From Panicum virgatum (taxonomy: Eukaryota; Streptophyta; Magnoliopsida; Poales; Poaceae): a DNA stretch of 64,000 bases. This document shows positions 23,521 to 35,895 of this stretch, piece by piece; the first letter of the stretch is position 1; each line of letters starts with the position of its first letter. A model generated the notes under the pieces. That model made no database searches, was not told where the DNA came from, and worked only from the letters and a program-made list of their open reading frames with translations. A program made the translations under genes and the position numbers. The DNA lies in contig NC_053137.1 in the NCBI RefSeq assembly GCF_016808335.1, positions 4,415,904-4,479,903 of the forward strand, read 5' to 3'.

Positions 23521-24676
23521 ATGATACTCCAACAACAGAAGAAGCGAAGAGTTGTTATGTTAGCCAGCATGATTGGTATGTGTTACTTGGACTCTTACTC
23601 CAATAAAGGGCCTATAAGGGTACCAAAAGAAACTGGAATTGAGTGGGTTATAAGGACACTAGGGAACCCAACTGATTGCTATGATATGTTTAGAATGAGT
23701 AGGACAATGTTTGAGAAGTTACATAATGTGCTATTTGAGTCTTATGGTTTGCAATCCACTAGAAGAATGTCTTCAACAGAGTCTCTGGCACTATTTTTGT
23801 GGACAGTTGATGCCCCTCAATCAGTTAGGCAGCAAAGAAATAGATTTGTCAGGTCTCTGGAGACATGTAATAGAAAGTTTGAGAAAGTGTTGGCATGTTT
23901 AATCAATCTAGCAAAAGATATCATTAGGCCAAAAGATCCTAAGTTCACAAATGTGCACCCAAGATTGAAAAATAGAAAGTTTACGCCATTCATGGATAAT
24001 TGCATAGGAGCAATAGATGGCACACATATTGAAGTTGTGGTGCCAAATGCCACTGCTGTGCAACATAGAAATAGACACAAGGAGAAGAGTCAGAATGTGA
24101 TGTGCGTATGTGACTTTGATATGAGGTTCACTTTCGTCCTTGCCGGTTGGCCAGGATCGGTTCATGATATGAGGGTGTTCAATGATGCTCAGAGTAGACT
24201 TGGTCATAAGTTTCCACATCCACCACCAGAAAAGTTTTATCTTGTGGACTCGGGATACCCAAACAGACCGGATTATCTTGCACCAATAAAGGGTATAACA
24301 TATCATTTCCAAGAATACCGTGATGGCATAATGCCTATAGGAAAAAAGGGAGCACTTCAATTACTGTCATTCTTCACTTAGAAATGTGATAGAGAGGTCA
24401 TTTGGAGTCTTGAAAAACAAGTGGAGGATTTTGATGCACCTACCAAGTTATCCGCAGCGCAAGCAAAGCAAGATTATTGTGGCGTGCATGGCAGTACATA
24501 ATTTTATTAGAGAAAGCAAGATATCAGATACAGATTTTGACTTGTGCGACCAGGATGAAAACTATGTTCCATTACATGCACGAAGTTCTAATGCCAACGC
24601 TACAGATGAAAGGGATAGTGCCGTGATGAATCAATTTCGAGATTGGGTAGCCGATGGCCTGTGGAGTTTGAAATAG
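23521..24676 (+). pseudogene. PIF/Harbinger DDE transposase, frameshifted
   Basis: The reading frame from 23521 to about 24345 and a second frame from about 24350 to the stop at 24674-24676 together cover a DDE_Tnp_4-type transposase. Catalytic Asp166 (GAIDGTHI) and Asp216 (GSVHDMRVF) lie in the first part. The catalytic Glu (VIERSFGVLK, codon 24392-24394) lies in the second. One extra base in the run GAAAAAAGGG (24341-24350) separates them, so translation would stop at 24381 before the third catalytic residue. The helix-turn-helix N-terminal region includes SLALFLWTV. In-frame acidic codons (DDSDEASADDDSDDDD) precede the first Met from 23461, right after a TGTAG acceptor-like site, so an upstream exon may supply the true start. 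The homopolymer context leaves open a sequencing error. Confidence 0.85.
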
Positions 24677-25255
24677 ATGTAATATTTGTAATAACGAGAA
24701 TCATTGCATTTTGGTTTATTTTATTTGTGTTTTGTAATAATACTGAGCATCATTTGTGATTTGTAACAATTGAGCCAGCATGCAGGGAGGCTGCTGTGCA
24801 TAGCGTGCATGGAGGCTGCTGCGCATGCAGAAAGGCCCGTGCAAGAAGATACATGCATGCAAGGGTATTTGGGTCCTTTTAGCATTGCAATTAATGATTT
24901 TTAGTCCCTTTAGTCTCTCAAACCAAACAGGGAGGGACTTTTACTTTTAGCCCAGGGACTTAAATTAGTCCAGGGACTTCTAAGAACCAAACAGGCAGTT
25001 AATTATTGGAGAGCTGCAAAAGTATTTTCTATATATAATAAGTCTAGTACGGTCAATCTGTACTGAAATTCACTTCTTGATTTGCTGAGAGTTAACATAT
25101 GGCTGACGGGATCTTTGCATTTTTTATGCACTAGTCAGATTTGTCTGATCGGTAAATCTTCGTCGGTGATTCCTTTTCACTCACAGGAAATATAATGGAG
25201 CAATCATAATAAAGCACCGTCGGTCATTAGCAGGAGAGAAAACAATACAATACAA

Positions 25256-25470
25256 AGGCGTTGTTTGGATCCCTTGGCTATTTTTTAGCACCCCTTTCAA
25301 ATAGTTCTAGAGGAGCCAAACAGTAAGACAAAAAAATATCCCCCAAAGGGGCGCTATTTGAGGCTATTTAGGTGGGGCCCATTGATTCTCTCTCTTTCTC
25401 TTGAAAAAGTCGCTGCCAAATGATTGGAAAAATATTTTAGGAGTCAAATAGTCCTCGGATCCAAACCCCT
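25256..25470. mobile_element. Small PIF/Tourist-like MITE
   Basis: A 215-bp element begins AGGCGTTGTTTGGATCCC and ends CGGATCCAAACCCCT, flanked by CAA on both sides (25253-25255 and 25471-25473). Confidence 0.65.
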
Positions 25471-25778
25471 CAATGGCTATTTCATTGAAGACTTATTTTT
25501 TTTGCTAATCTTTAGCCCTTAAAATAACTCTCGGCCATTTCTCAAAAGTCCAAGCCCCGTCTGCCATCCGCAAATAACTTTGTTAATAAGATTCTGATGA
25601 TGATGATACTGACTAATCATAGTCTTAGTACACTCGTGGGACCCACGAACCGGCGGGATTACGCGGGAAATATAGGCGCATTCCACGTGTTGAAATCGAC
25701 GTGTACGTGTCAGGCGACCACAGGCCCGGCCCACCTGAATTTCCCAGCTTGCTTTGCCTTCTTCTTGGAAGCTACCAG

Positions 25779-26055
25779 GGGTGTGTTTAGATCCCACAAA
25801 CTTTTCAAACTTTCCATCACATCGAAATCACATCGAAACATTAAATATAGCAAATGACTCATGCATGGAGTACTAAATGTAGGTAAATAAAAAAACTAAT
25901 TGCATAGTTTTGATGTACGTTGCGAGACGAATCTTTTGAGTCTAATTAGGTCATGGTAGGACAATATTTACCACAAACAAACGAAAAGTGCTATAGTGTG
26001 CTACAGTGTCCGATGTGACTTTTTCTCCCACATTTTTAAGGATATAAACACACCC
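25779..26055. mobile_element. Tourist-like MITE
   Basis: A 277-bp element has perfect ends GGGTGTGTTTA and TAAACACACCC and a CAG duplication at 25776-25778 and 26056-26058. It contains the GCGAGACGAATCTTTTGAG module seen in many grass copies of this family. Confidence 0.75.
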
Positions 26056-26058
26056 CAG

Positions 26059-29000
26059 CTTCTTTTCAAGTTGATGGCTTGGCTGGAACCCAGGAAGCGG
26101 CAGCTCAGCTGATGGCTCCACTCCAGCACTCCACTCGGAGCCGGAGCCGGAGCCGGGGGTCGTAATATTCCTCCACGTGTCCCATCGCCTGACGTCACGG
26201 CGGGGCCGCTAATTGTACGCTGTCAGCAGGATTAGCAGCCGGGATTCTGTGAGGCCGACACACCTGCGCCTGTTACTGTTGCTCTGAGAGTGAGGTGAGG
26301 GCCAATGAAACCGGTCGTGACTTAACCTGGCTGGCTGGCTACCGTATCCCCACGTAAACGTGCCCTACCTTTTTGGCCTAGGATCGGACGACCGAGTCGT
26401 ATGCAAAATGCAACTGCTTTTTTTTTTAAGACCACCATCAGCAATAGCATTATTTATGGCTAGCAGCTGCTTAGTACATGTCAGTACTTCACTCGTTTCA
26501 ATTCGTTTTGCAAAACGTGTATTAGGTTTATTATTTGAAAAAGAATTCCGATCACCACTCGATTTCTTTTGCAATATACTACTACTACTACCAATAATTA
26601 GTTTCTTCGAAACCAATAATGTCGAACTGAAAGATATGTCAAGGACTAACTGTATTTATACTGTTAGTCAGAATATACTACTAAGTCTGATTTCTCAAAG
26701 TATGAGGCATCTTATTACAAAATAACGGAAATGCACAATCCTTCCTTTTCATTTGTATTGAAGCTTGAAACCTAAAAGAAATGTAAATGTGTATATATAT
26801 CTAGGTAATGCTCTTATTAGCACACCAACACTCCTACAGTATGTCAGTGTGTATATATATCTAGGTTATGCACTAATGCATCTAGAAAACTCAAAACGAT
26901 ATAGTATAATTTATGGAACAGGGTAATTATTATTTCAGCGTATCCAACCTTAGCAGACTGCCATTTTCTTTCATTTTCAAAGTTAAATGATGCCACCCGG
27001 GCGGTGGTGACGTGTGCTCCGACACACACACACCGTTTTGGGCAAGCAAGCAAGCAAGTGCGAGCGCAGCAACAGTGGTCTGTCACGATCTGCCCAGCTA
27101 GCTTATTAATAATTAGCATATACTAATCCATTGATTAATATGCAAAGGTATGGTCCGATGAGTGACTAGCTAGTGCGACGTCAGGAGGTTAATTAGTCGC
27201 TGGGCCAACTAGCTCGCTCGTAGTACTAGCAAAAAGGTTACGCACGAAAACGGCACGATTCCGCGTTGAAACGGTCGCGAGATGCACCGGAGAAGAACAC
27301 TTTTTTTTCTCCCTGCGTGTGTGCGCGGTCGGTGCATGGAGTGGTGATATGACGGACGCCCCGGGACCGACACGTGCGCGGAAACGTGGACACCCTCCAT
27401 TGGATGGAGACGTCTCTCTCTGTGTGTGTGTGTCTGTGTGTTGCCAACCCTAGTATGTACTGTGCACTACTAGATACAAGATTGATGATTAAACGATCGA
27501 GGAGCAGAATGCAGGTCGTGATCGATCGATGATCCTTGCTTAGCTTGGACGACAGAACCACCGGCCGTTCTACTTTTCTTTTCTTTTTTGATGGGGTCAA
27601 CACGGCTTCAGCTTCTGATCAGAGCAAGATGAGGCCATCCACAGCCATGGAACTGCAAGCACTAGGGGAAGAACATACACTTTGACGAAGGAGCTTGACG
27701 AAGCAGAGGTCAAAAGCCTCGAAGCGAGGTGTGGCGATGAGCCGGACCGGATCTCTCCGCCGCCCTAGCTAAGGTTGGGCGCAAAGCTAGTAAGGGGACT
27801 TTAATTTGTGGCACGCCAGGCAGAGCCGGCACAAAGTTAGTTCCTGCTGGCCAAGAACAAATTAATACCGGATCTTTTCCTGTAATGTAAAAAATACCTC
27901 TAGAAAAATGCTATATATTTCAGGTTACAAGATGATGATCTGATGGAGTAAGTGAGAATTTGAGGTTGTCTGAATCAAGCATTTCAAACTTCTGCTGCAC
28001 ATTGCTTTCTTGTGTTGAGTGTGTGGACACACGCACACAAACATCCCCTCAAATGGAAGGTCTCCCAACACTTTTAGTTTTGAATTGTAGAACTATTATA
28101 ATGTATAAATGAAAACTAGGTGTTTTGGAGGCCATTATTATTCCAAAATTACAAATCTGAAGCACCATAAATTTAGGTATTGGAGTTCTCCAATATGCTC
28201 TTGTGAAATTTATATTTTCTCTAAAAGAATTATATAAGTGATGTAACTCATGTGTAAATTAAAGTAGTTGTGAACTAACTATAATTAAGGTATAGATGAA
28301 CATTTCAAGTTTTAGGAGACCATAAAACATCCACTCACCATCCTCTCAATCACAAATCTTGGCACAAAACTGATATATAATACACCAACATTGAGACGTA
28401 GGGTTCCTCTATAATAATTAGACTATGTTTTAGCAATTTCTAGAAAAGGGATGTGATTATCAAAAAACAACAACAAAAAACAGATCATATAATGAACCTG
28501 AGCCACTAAACAAACTTGCTGTTGATCAACACTTTTGAGAGACTAAACCGGCATATCTTGAGATTGACGAAGTTATCACAGGTGTCTTATTGATGTCATG
28601 CTAGGGTGTCTTACAAACATGAGGGGACATTTCTAGTCTAGCGGAAGGAGGTCGGTCAAGGATAGCCGGTGGCAATGGTAGGACAGGATTATAGGTAGAA
28701 ACTATGAGTGACGACAGAAGGAGATGACTGCAGCAGTGTTTTGCATGGGGCTATCTAATTTACGGGGGACCGTATGGTCAATTTCCGACCAGAACTACCA
28801 TCCGTGCCTAGTTTTCACGTATCCTTTTTCTTTTTCTATTTTGATAATAAACTACAAACACAAAAATGCCATACAAAACATTTATATACACAATGTTTGA
28901 TCAAATCACAATGATAAAAATTGTAGAAAGAGAAAAATTATATAAAAGCTTATAAACAAAAAATGTAAAAAAATTGGGAAAAATTTTGTAACAAAACTTT

Positions 29001-29950
29001 AACGAAACTTATAAAACTGGAAAAAACTTCAGAAAAAAATTTGAAAAACAAAATTTAAGAATAAACTGGGAGAAAAAAAATTCGAGAACAAAAATCAGAA
29101 GCAAAATATTGGAAGAAAAAAATACAAGATCAACTTTTATGTGGGTAAAATACAAGATCAATGTTTTTTCGTGTAAAATACAAGATCAACTTGGTAGACA
29201 AAGTTTTTAAAATAACTTTTGCAGAACAAAAATATCAAAAGCAAAAATTTTGGAAGCAAATTTAATATCTAGTTTGGAGAAAAAAGTAGAGGAACAAACT
29301 TAGTCACCGGCTAGAACTAGGTAAAGAAAAAGAAAAATGAAAAAAAGAAGAAAATTATGCTGGGGAAGCGGGGCTCCTTTTATAGAAAAATAACTCTTAG
29401 GAAGTCGGATCGATGGTAAATTTTACTTACAGTCATATATTAAACATTGGCGTTTTGCACAACTATGATGCGATGTAGGGGCAAAGCTGCAGCTATCGGG
29501 ATTGCTGGACCCCAACGAAATTTGCCAAAATCAATGGAAAATTACCGTTTAGTACTGTTCGTCTATGTGTCCGATCGTTTAATACATCCAACCCCGGCGG
29601 CTTTCTCATTTGGCTAACCACGTTCCTCAGTACATTTTTGAAACTGAAACCAGAAGAATGGAACCATGGCGAGGCTTGACCTAATTTCCATCATATCAAC
29701 GGAGGCGCACCATGGCGAGCGAGCTAGCCGGCGGCGCACCGGACATGCAGGCATGGAGAAGACGAGTTGCGTGCGGCGGCACCGTGCGGGCTGACACGCG
29801 GGGACACCCGCGAGCATGAGCATCTCAACCGAACCATCCATCTCTCTAGAACACACGCAGCACCCACCCCAACACGCCCCAGCCATCAGCGTCGCCGCTG
29901 GCCGCTGCGTCTCGCCACGGTGCCACGTCGTCGTCGTCCTCCTCCCCTTT
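26059..29950. other. Intergenic DNA leading to the displaced NCED promoter
   Basis: No gene supported. Noted: a short direct repeat GTGTATATATATCTAGG at about 26791 and 26851, a TG-rich run at about 27419-27440, ACGTG-containing motifs at about 27371, an A-rich low-complexity block at 28800-29360 with three copies of TACAAGATCAA, and a GC-rich block at 29690-29958. The last block ends at the copia insertion and, by the target duplication, was originally joined to the NCED core promoter. Confidence 0.45.
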
Positions 29951-29958
29951 GACCGCCC

Positions 29959-30661
29959 TGTTAGATTTATGGGCTTGGCCCATATAAATAATCCTAATAA
30001 ATCTCAAAGGCCCATTAGTGCTAAGAGGAGGTACACCATCTATTAGTCTCGTATTGCTAATGAACGAGAGTGTAGGGGGTTTTTTTCTCCCTTTAAATAC
30101 AGATCACCTCCCTCATGGAAAAAGTGCACCATAGATCATTATACGTGGAGTCCCCTAGGTTTGGGAATTCATAGTACGATCTAATCGAGTTAGGGTTTTG
30201 CCTCTCCTCGCTGCTGCGCCGCCTTCGTAGTTGCTCCATCCCGAACGCCGGCGTGCACCGGCGAACGAGAGAGCAGGTCTCAGGAACCGCTCGCTCTTGT
30301 GATCCTGCACCGGGAGAGGGCGAATAAGGTTTTTGGGAAGCGCCAAGCGCGACTGCTCATCTTCTTCGCCACGATTCGTTCTCCATCCAAGTTAGGAGCT
30401 GCGGCGTACCGTCGTCTGCATCGCCGGTTGCTGTGCTCCGTTCGATGGACCATCTTCGTCTCGTCTGCGCCTTTCGTCTTCCCGGCGGCTCCCGCACAGT
30501 ACGTATTTTGTGATCAGATCTGTTTCATAATCATGTTTTCTGAGATTATGTTTATGATATATGTACTGTCTAGTATGTTAGAGTCATGCATGCTAAGTTT
30601 AATTCTCATCATGATAAATCCAGTTCGGAATTTAAACTTACAGTTGTCTATTTCTCCAACA
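29959..30661 (+). repeat. 5' LTR of the copia element
   Basis: A 703-bp direct repeat of 35152-35853 with scattered substitutions. A TATA-like TTTAAATA lies at 30092-30099, so the U3/R promoter directs rightward transcription. Confidence 0.9.
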
Positions 30662-30700
30662 ATCCAAAAATCTTATAATAGGCAATCTGTTGATTTAACA

Positions 30701-33700
30701 ATGGCTGGTTTTGCTGAGTCACTGAGGCCAGAAAAGTTTACTGGCGTGAACTTTAAGATATGGAAGTCCAAGGTTCGCCTCTAGTTTACTGCTATGCACA
30801 TCTGGGACATGAGACTTGGCAAGCCTGAGGGTGTACTTACTGCTGAAGAGCAGAAGAAGTACGATAAGGCCAATAATCTCTTTGTCGGATGTATCATTAG
30901 CAATCTGTCAGACGGATTAATCCGTGTGTACATTGATGAGACAGAGGCGAAGACGTTGTGGGATGCTCTGGTTGCAAAGTATGATGCAATAGATGCGGGC
31001 AATGAACTGTACCTCATGGAGAGTTTCCATGACTACAGGATGGTGAATAACCGTTCTGTGGTGGAACAGGCGCATGAGGTGCAGTGCATTGTCAAGAATC
31101 TTGATCTCCTTAAGTGTCCTATTCCCGAAAAGTTTGTGGCTGGATGCATTATTGCAAAGTTGCCTTCCCAGTGGAGGAACTTCGCCACAACTCTGAAACA
31201 CAAGAGACAGGAGATATCAGTTGAAAATCTGATAGCGACTCTTGATGTTGAGGAGAAAGCTCGGAAGAAGGACGTGCCTGAGAAAGGAGATCAAGGCCAG
31301 TCCAGCGCCAACCTGGTCCAAAGGTTCCCACATGGCAAGAACAAAGGGAATAACAAGCCTAACAAGACCACTACCTTCAAGAAGAAGAAGAACAAGGCTT
31401 TGGAAAAGTGCTATGCATGTGGTAAGCTTGGACACTTCTCCAATGAGTGCCCAGATCGGGCAGACCGCAGGGCCAAGAAAGCAAATGAGTCCAAGGATGT
31501 CAACATGGTGACCATAAGCAACACTGGAGATGAGTACGGTAATTTACCTACAGTTCTTTCAGTTTTTCAATCCACGAGTTGGTGGCTTGATACGGGTGCT
31601 AATGTTCATGTGTGTGCTGACATCTCTATGTTTTCTTCTTACCAGACCGTCCGGGACTTCTCCGTGCTGATGGGGAACGGCTCACATGCTTCTGTTCATG
31701 GTGTTGGCATGGTAGATCTGAAGTTTACTTCGGGGAAGATCGTGCAGCTGAGGAACGTACAGCATGTGCCCACTATCAACAAGAATCTGGTCAGCGGGTC
31801 AGTCCTATTCAAGGATGGATTTAAGGTAGTGTTAGAGTCCAATAAATTTGTCGTGTCGAAACATGGGCAATTCGTTGGTAAAGGCTATGATTGCGGAGGC
31901 TTGTTCCGCTTTTCTCTTGCTGAATTTTGTAATAAGTCGGTGAATCATATTTGTGGCAACGTTAGCGATGATGCGAGTGTTTGGCATTCACGTTTGTGTC
32001 ATGTTAATTTTAGTTTGATGTCTCGGCTTTCCAGCATGCGTTTAATTCCGAAATTCACCATTGCCAAAGGTTCTAAGTGCCATAGTTGTGTGCAATCAAA
32101 GCAACCTCGGAAGCCTCACAAGGCTGCTGAGGAGAGACACTTGGCACCTCTAGAACTCATACATTCTGATCTATGTGAGATGAATGGTGTGTTGACAAAA
32201 GGTGGGAAAAGATACTTCATGACGTTAATTGACGATGCGACTAGATTTTGCCATGTTTATTTGTTGCGAACTAAGAACGAAGCGTTAGACTACTTTAAAA
32301 TCTATAAAGCGGAAGTTGAGAATCAACTAGAGAGAAAGATCAAGCGTCTAAGGTCAGATCGTGGTGGCGGGTATTTTCCCAAAATATTTGATGAATTCTG
32401 TGAGGAGCATGGAATTATTCATGAGAGGACGCCTCCCTATTCTCCCGAATCAAACAGGATTGCCGAGAGGAAAAACCGCACGGTGACTAACTTGGTTAAC
32501 TCCATGTTAGACACAGCTGGTCTTTCTAAGGCATGGTGGGGGGAGGCTATATTAACTTCGTGTCATGTCTTGAATAAAGTTCCAAACAAGAATCAAGATC
32601 AAACTCCATATGAGATGTGGAATGAGAGAAAACCATCACTTTCTTATCTGCGCATGTGGGGGTGCTTAGCGAAAGTTAATGTGCCTATTCCAAAGAAGCG
32701 CAAGTTGGGACCTAAGACAATGGATTGTGTCTTTCTAGTATATGCTCAGAGGAGCATTGCTTATAGATTCTTAGTCGTTAAATCTGAGATACCAGATGTG
32801 CATGTTGATACTATTATGGAATCTCGTGATGCAACATTTTTTGAGAATATTTTTCCTATGAAAGATATGCATAGCAATTCTAGATTTTCGACAGAGATAA
32901 CTCCTCAACCTGCAGTACCTATCGAGTCTTCTGAACAATCCGATGAATATGAGCATGTCCTAGAGAAGGATGACAGTGAAGCTCCTAGAAGAAGCAAGAG
33001 ACAAAGGATTGTAAAATCCTTTGGTGACGATTTCACTGTGTACCTTGTGGACAATACTCTCACGTCCATTGCAGAGGCATATGTATCTTCATATGCAGAT
33101 GATTGGAAAGAAGCAGTCCAAAGTGAGATGGACTCAATTCTTTCTAATGGAACATGGGAGCTCACTGAACGACCCTATGGTTGCAAGACAATAGGATGTA
33201 AGTGGATATTCAAGAAGAAGCTTAAACCTGACGGTACTATTGACAAGTACAAGGCTCGGCTTGTTGCTAAAGGGTACACACAAAAGGAAGGCGAAGACTT
33301 CTTTGATACTTATTCACCTGTCACTAGATTGACCACTATTCGAGCATTAATTTCCTTGGCTGCCTCATATGGTCTTATCATTCATCAGATGGATGTTAAG
33401 ACAGCTTTCCTAAATGGAGAGTTGGATGAGGAGATCTACATGGATCAGCCTGATGGATTTGTAATGAAAGGTCAAAAAAACAAGGTGTGTAAGCTTTTGA
33501 AGTTTTTGTATGGGTTGAAACAAGCACCTAAGCAATGGCATGAGAAGTTCGACAGAACTTTAACTTCTGCGGGCTTTGCCATTAATGAGGCTGATAGATG
33601 TGTGTACTATCGCTATGGTGGGGGTGGAGGAGTGATATTATGCTTGTATGTGAACGACATACTGATCTTTAGCACAAACATTGATGTGATCAATGAGGTC

Positions 33701-34597
33701 AAGTCCTTTCTTTCAAAGAGCTTTGATATAAAGGATCTAGGAGAAGCTGATGTTATCCTTAACATCAAGCTTATTAAGGTTGAGAATGGGATTACTCTTT
33801 CACGATCCCATTATGTGGAAAAGGTCTTGAGCCATTTTGACTATATCGACAGCAAGTCTTCTCCAACACCTTATGACCCTAGTGTGATGTTGAGAAAGAA
33901 CAGGAAAATTGCCAAAGATCAACTGAGATATTCGCAGATTATTGGTTCACTCATGTACTTAGCTAGCGCAACGAGACCCGACATATCTTTTGCTGTGAGC
34001 AAATTGAGCAGGTTCATGTCAAACCCGGGTACTGATCATTGTCATGCACTTGAAAGGGTTATGCGCTATCTAGCAGGTACTATGAGTTATGGGATTAACT
34101 ATTCTGGGCACCCTGCTGTGCTTGAGGGATATAGTGATTCAAACTGGATATCTGACGCTGATGAGCTATATGTCACGAGTGGGTATGTATTTACCCTTGG
34201 AGGTGGTGTGATATCATGGAGGTCTTGCAAACAGATCATTTTGACGCGGTCAACCATGGAAGCAGAACTTACTGCTTTGGACACAGCCACTGTTGAGGCA
34301 GAGTGGCTGCGTGAGCTCTTGATGGACTTGCCTGTGGTTGAGAAACCAGTGCCGGCCATCCTTATGAACTGTGACAATCAAACGGTGATAGTTAAAGTGA
34401 ACAGTGCTAAGGATAATGCAAAGTCATCAAGACATGTTTAAAGACGACTGAAGTCTGTCAGAAAGTTGAGAAACTCCGGAGTGATAAATGTGACTTATAT
34501 TCAAACAGACAAAAACCTGGCAGATCTCTTTACAAAAGGATTATCACTGAATGTGATAGATAGTGCATCAAGGGAGATGGGTATGAGACCCGTATAA
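30701..34597 (+). pseudogene. Copia gag-pol polyprotein with two nonsense codons
   Basis: One frame of 1,299 codons is interrupted by TAG at 30782-30784 (codon 28, in a conserved gag stretch where Trp is expected) and TAA at 34439-34441 (codon 1247). Domains by codon: gag from 1; zinc knuckle [14 protein letters not shown] at 237-250; protease WWLDTGA with Asp297; integrase with Asp490, Asp553 and Glu589 (a DD35E spacing); reverse transcriptase from about 780-1040; RNase H from about 1150. The reverse transcriptase active site reads YVND (AAC at 33653-33655, codon 985) instead of YVDD, removing a metal-binding aspartate. Apart from these three changes the frame is open, so inactivation is recent or the element moved by trans-complementation. 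The rest of the internal region, to 35151, is non-coding. Confidence 0.9.
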
Positions 34598-35151
34598 GTT
34601 GCCACAGTGGTAACCCAACCTATGTGATCGGAGATACCGTTAATTAGGACTTGGGGAGAACAAGCTGATGGTAAACTGAGGAGAGTAATGGTTAAACCCT
34701 CTCTAAGAAAAGATGTAATTCTCTCAGTTGCTGTAAGGCAGGTTGGCTATTTGCCTTAATGTGTTTCTGTTGGCTCTAATGATCAAAGGTGCTGTCCTAC
34801 AGAGCATTCTTGAAAGAACACACCTATATGAGTCTGACTGTCTAACGTCACAGTCTGTGAGATTTGGGTGATCTCTAGTAAACTCATGAAGAGACCAGGG
34901 AGTATGACGTATATGCTCCACCCGCGGAGAAGGCTACTAGCAGCCATGTACTGGTTATGACTTTGAGTGAAAGTTGTTCGCACCAAACTTGCAATTCAAG
35001 GCATAGTCTATTGTTCAAGTTGTGGATAAGTGTAGCTTGGAGCTTTAGGTGAGAGTTCAACTTAACAGTCCTCACTAAAACACTGGTATATCAAACAGTA
35101 GTGAGAAACAGACAAAATCTATAAATGAGTATTTGAGATCTGGTGGGGGAT

Positions 35152-35853
35152 TGTTAGATTTATGGGCTTGGCCCATATAAATAATCCTAATAAATCTCAA
35201 AGGCCCATTAGCGCTAAGAGGAGGTACACCATCTATTAGTCCCATATTGCTAATGGACGAGGGTGTAGGGGGGTTTTTCTCCCTTTAAATACGGATCACC
35301 TCCCTCATGGAAAAAGTGCATCATAGATTATTATACGTGGAGTCCCCTAGTTTTGGGAATTCATAAGACGATCTAATCGAGTTAGGGTTTTGCCTCTCCT
35401 CGTTGCTGCGCCGCCTTCGTATTTGCTCCATCCCGAACACCGGCGTGCACCGACGAATGGGAGAGTAGGTCTCCGGAACCGCTCGCTCTTGTGATCTTGC
35501 ACCGGGAGAGGGCGAATAAGGTTTTTGGAAGCGCCAAGCGCGACTGCTCATCTTCTTCGCCACGACTCGTCCTCCGTCCAAGTCAGGAGCTGCGGCGTAC
35601 CGTCGTCTGCATCGCCGGTTGCTGCGCTCCCGTTCGAAGGACCATCTTCGTCTCGTCTGCACCTTTCGTCTTCCCGGTGGCTCCCGCACAGTACGTATTT
35701 TGTGATCAGATCTGTTTCATAATCATATTTTCTGAGATCATGTTTATGATATACGTACTGTCTAGTATGTTAGAGTCATACATGTTAAATTTAATTCTCA
35801 TCATGATAAATCTAATTCGGAATTTAAATTTACAGTTGTCTATTTCTCCAACA
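35152..35853 (+). repeat. 3' LTR of the copia element
   Basis: A 702-bp copy of the 5' LTR, same orientation as NCED. A TATA-like TTTAAATA lies at 35284-35291, about 790 bp upstream of the NCED start codon, so it could act as an outward promoter. An ATG-initiated frame (35740-36051) runs from the LTR into the NCED leader. Confidence 0.9.
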
Positions 35854-35888
35854 CGCCGCACCCACCTCCGCTCGGCGTCGCCTGCTCC

Positions 35889-35895
35889 TATAAAT
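35889..35895 (+). promoter_or_regulatory. Putative TATA box of NCED
   Basis: TATAAAT in a C-rich context, 193 bp before the NCED ATG and 35 bp after the end of the copia LTR. Position and sequence fit a plant core promoter, with transcription expected to start about 30 bp downstream and a leader of roughly 160 bases. Confidence 0.65.

Larger units (their letters stand above)
20420..24998 (+). mobile_element. PIF/Harbinger DNA transposon, nearly autonomous
   Basis: A 4,579-bp element begins GGCCCTGTTTGGTTTGAGGG and ends AGAACCAAACAGGCAG, which are imperfect inverted repeats. It is flanked by TTA at 20417-20419 and 24999-25001, the superfamily's 3-bp target duplication. Further inward, GGGACTTTTNG and TAGTCCCT-type words repeat in inverted orientation. 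It carries the two genes expected of the superfamily in the same direction: a Myb/SANT-like ORF1 and a DDE transposase. Similar GGCC-TGTTTGG ends occur on several MITEs in the window, so elements like this one could have mobilised them. Confidence 0.9.
29959..35853 (+). mobile_element. Ty1-copia LTR retrotransposon in the NCED promoter
   Basis: A 5,895-bp element has matching LTRs (29959-30661 and 35152-35853), each TG...CA. The flanking 5-mers are CGCCC (29954-29958) and CGCCG (35854-35858), a target duplication with one mismatch. The order gag, protease, integrase, reverse transcriptase, RNase H is the copia order. A purine-rich tract GGTGGGGGA precedes the 3' LTR at about 35142-35150. No TGGTATCAGAGC-type primer site follows the 5' LTR, which is odd. 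The polyprotein has nonsense and active-site lesions, so this copy is not autonomous. Confidence 0.93.
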
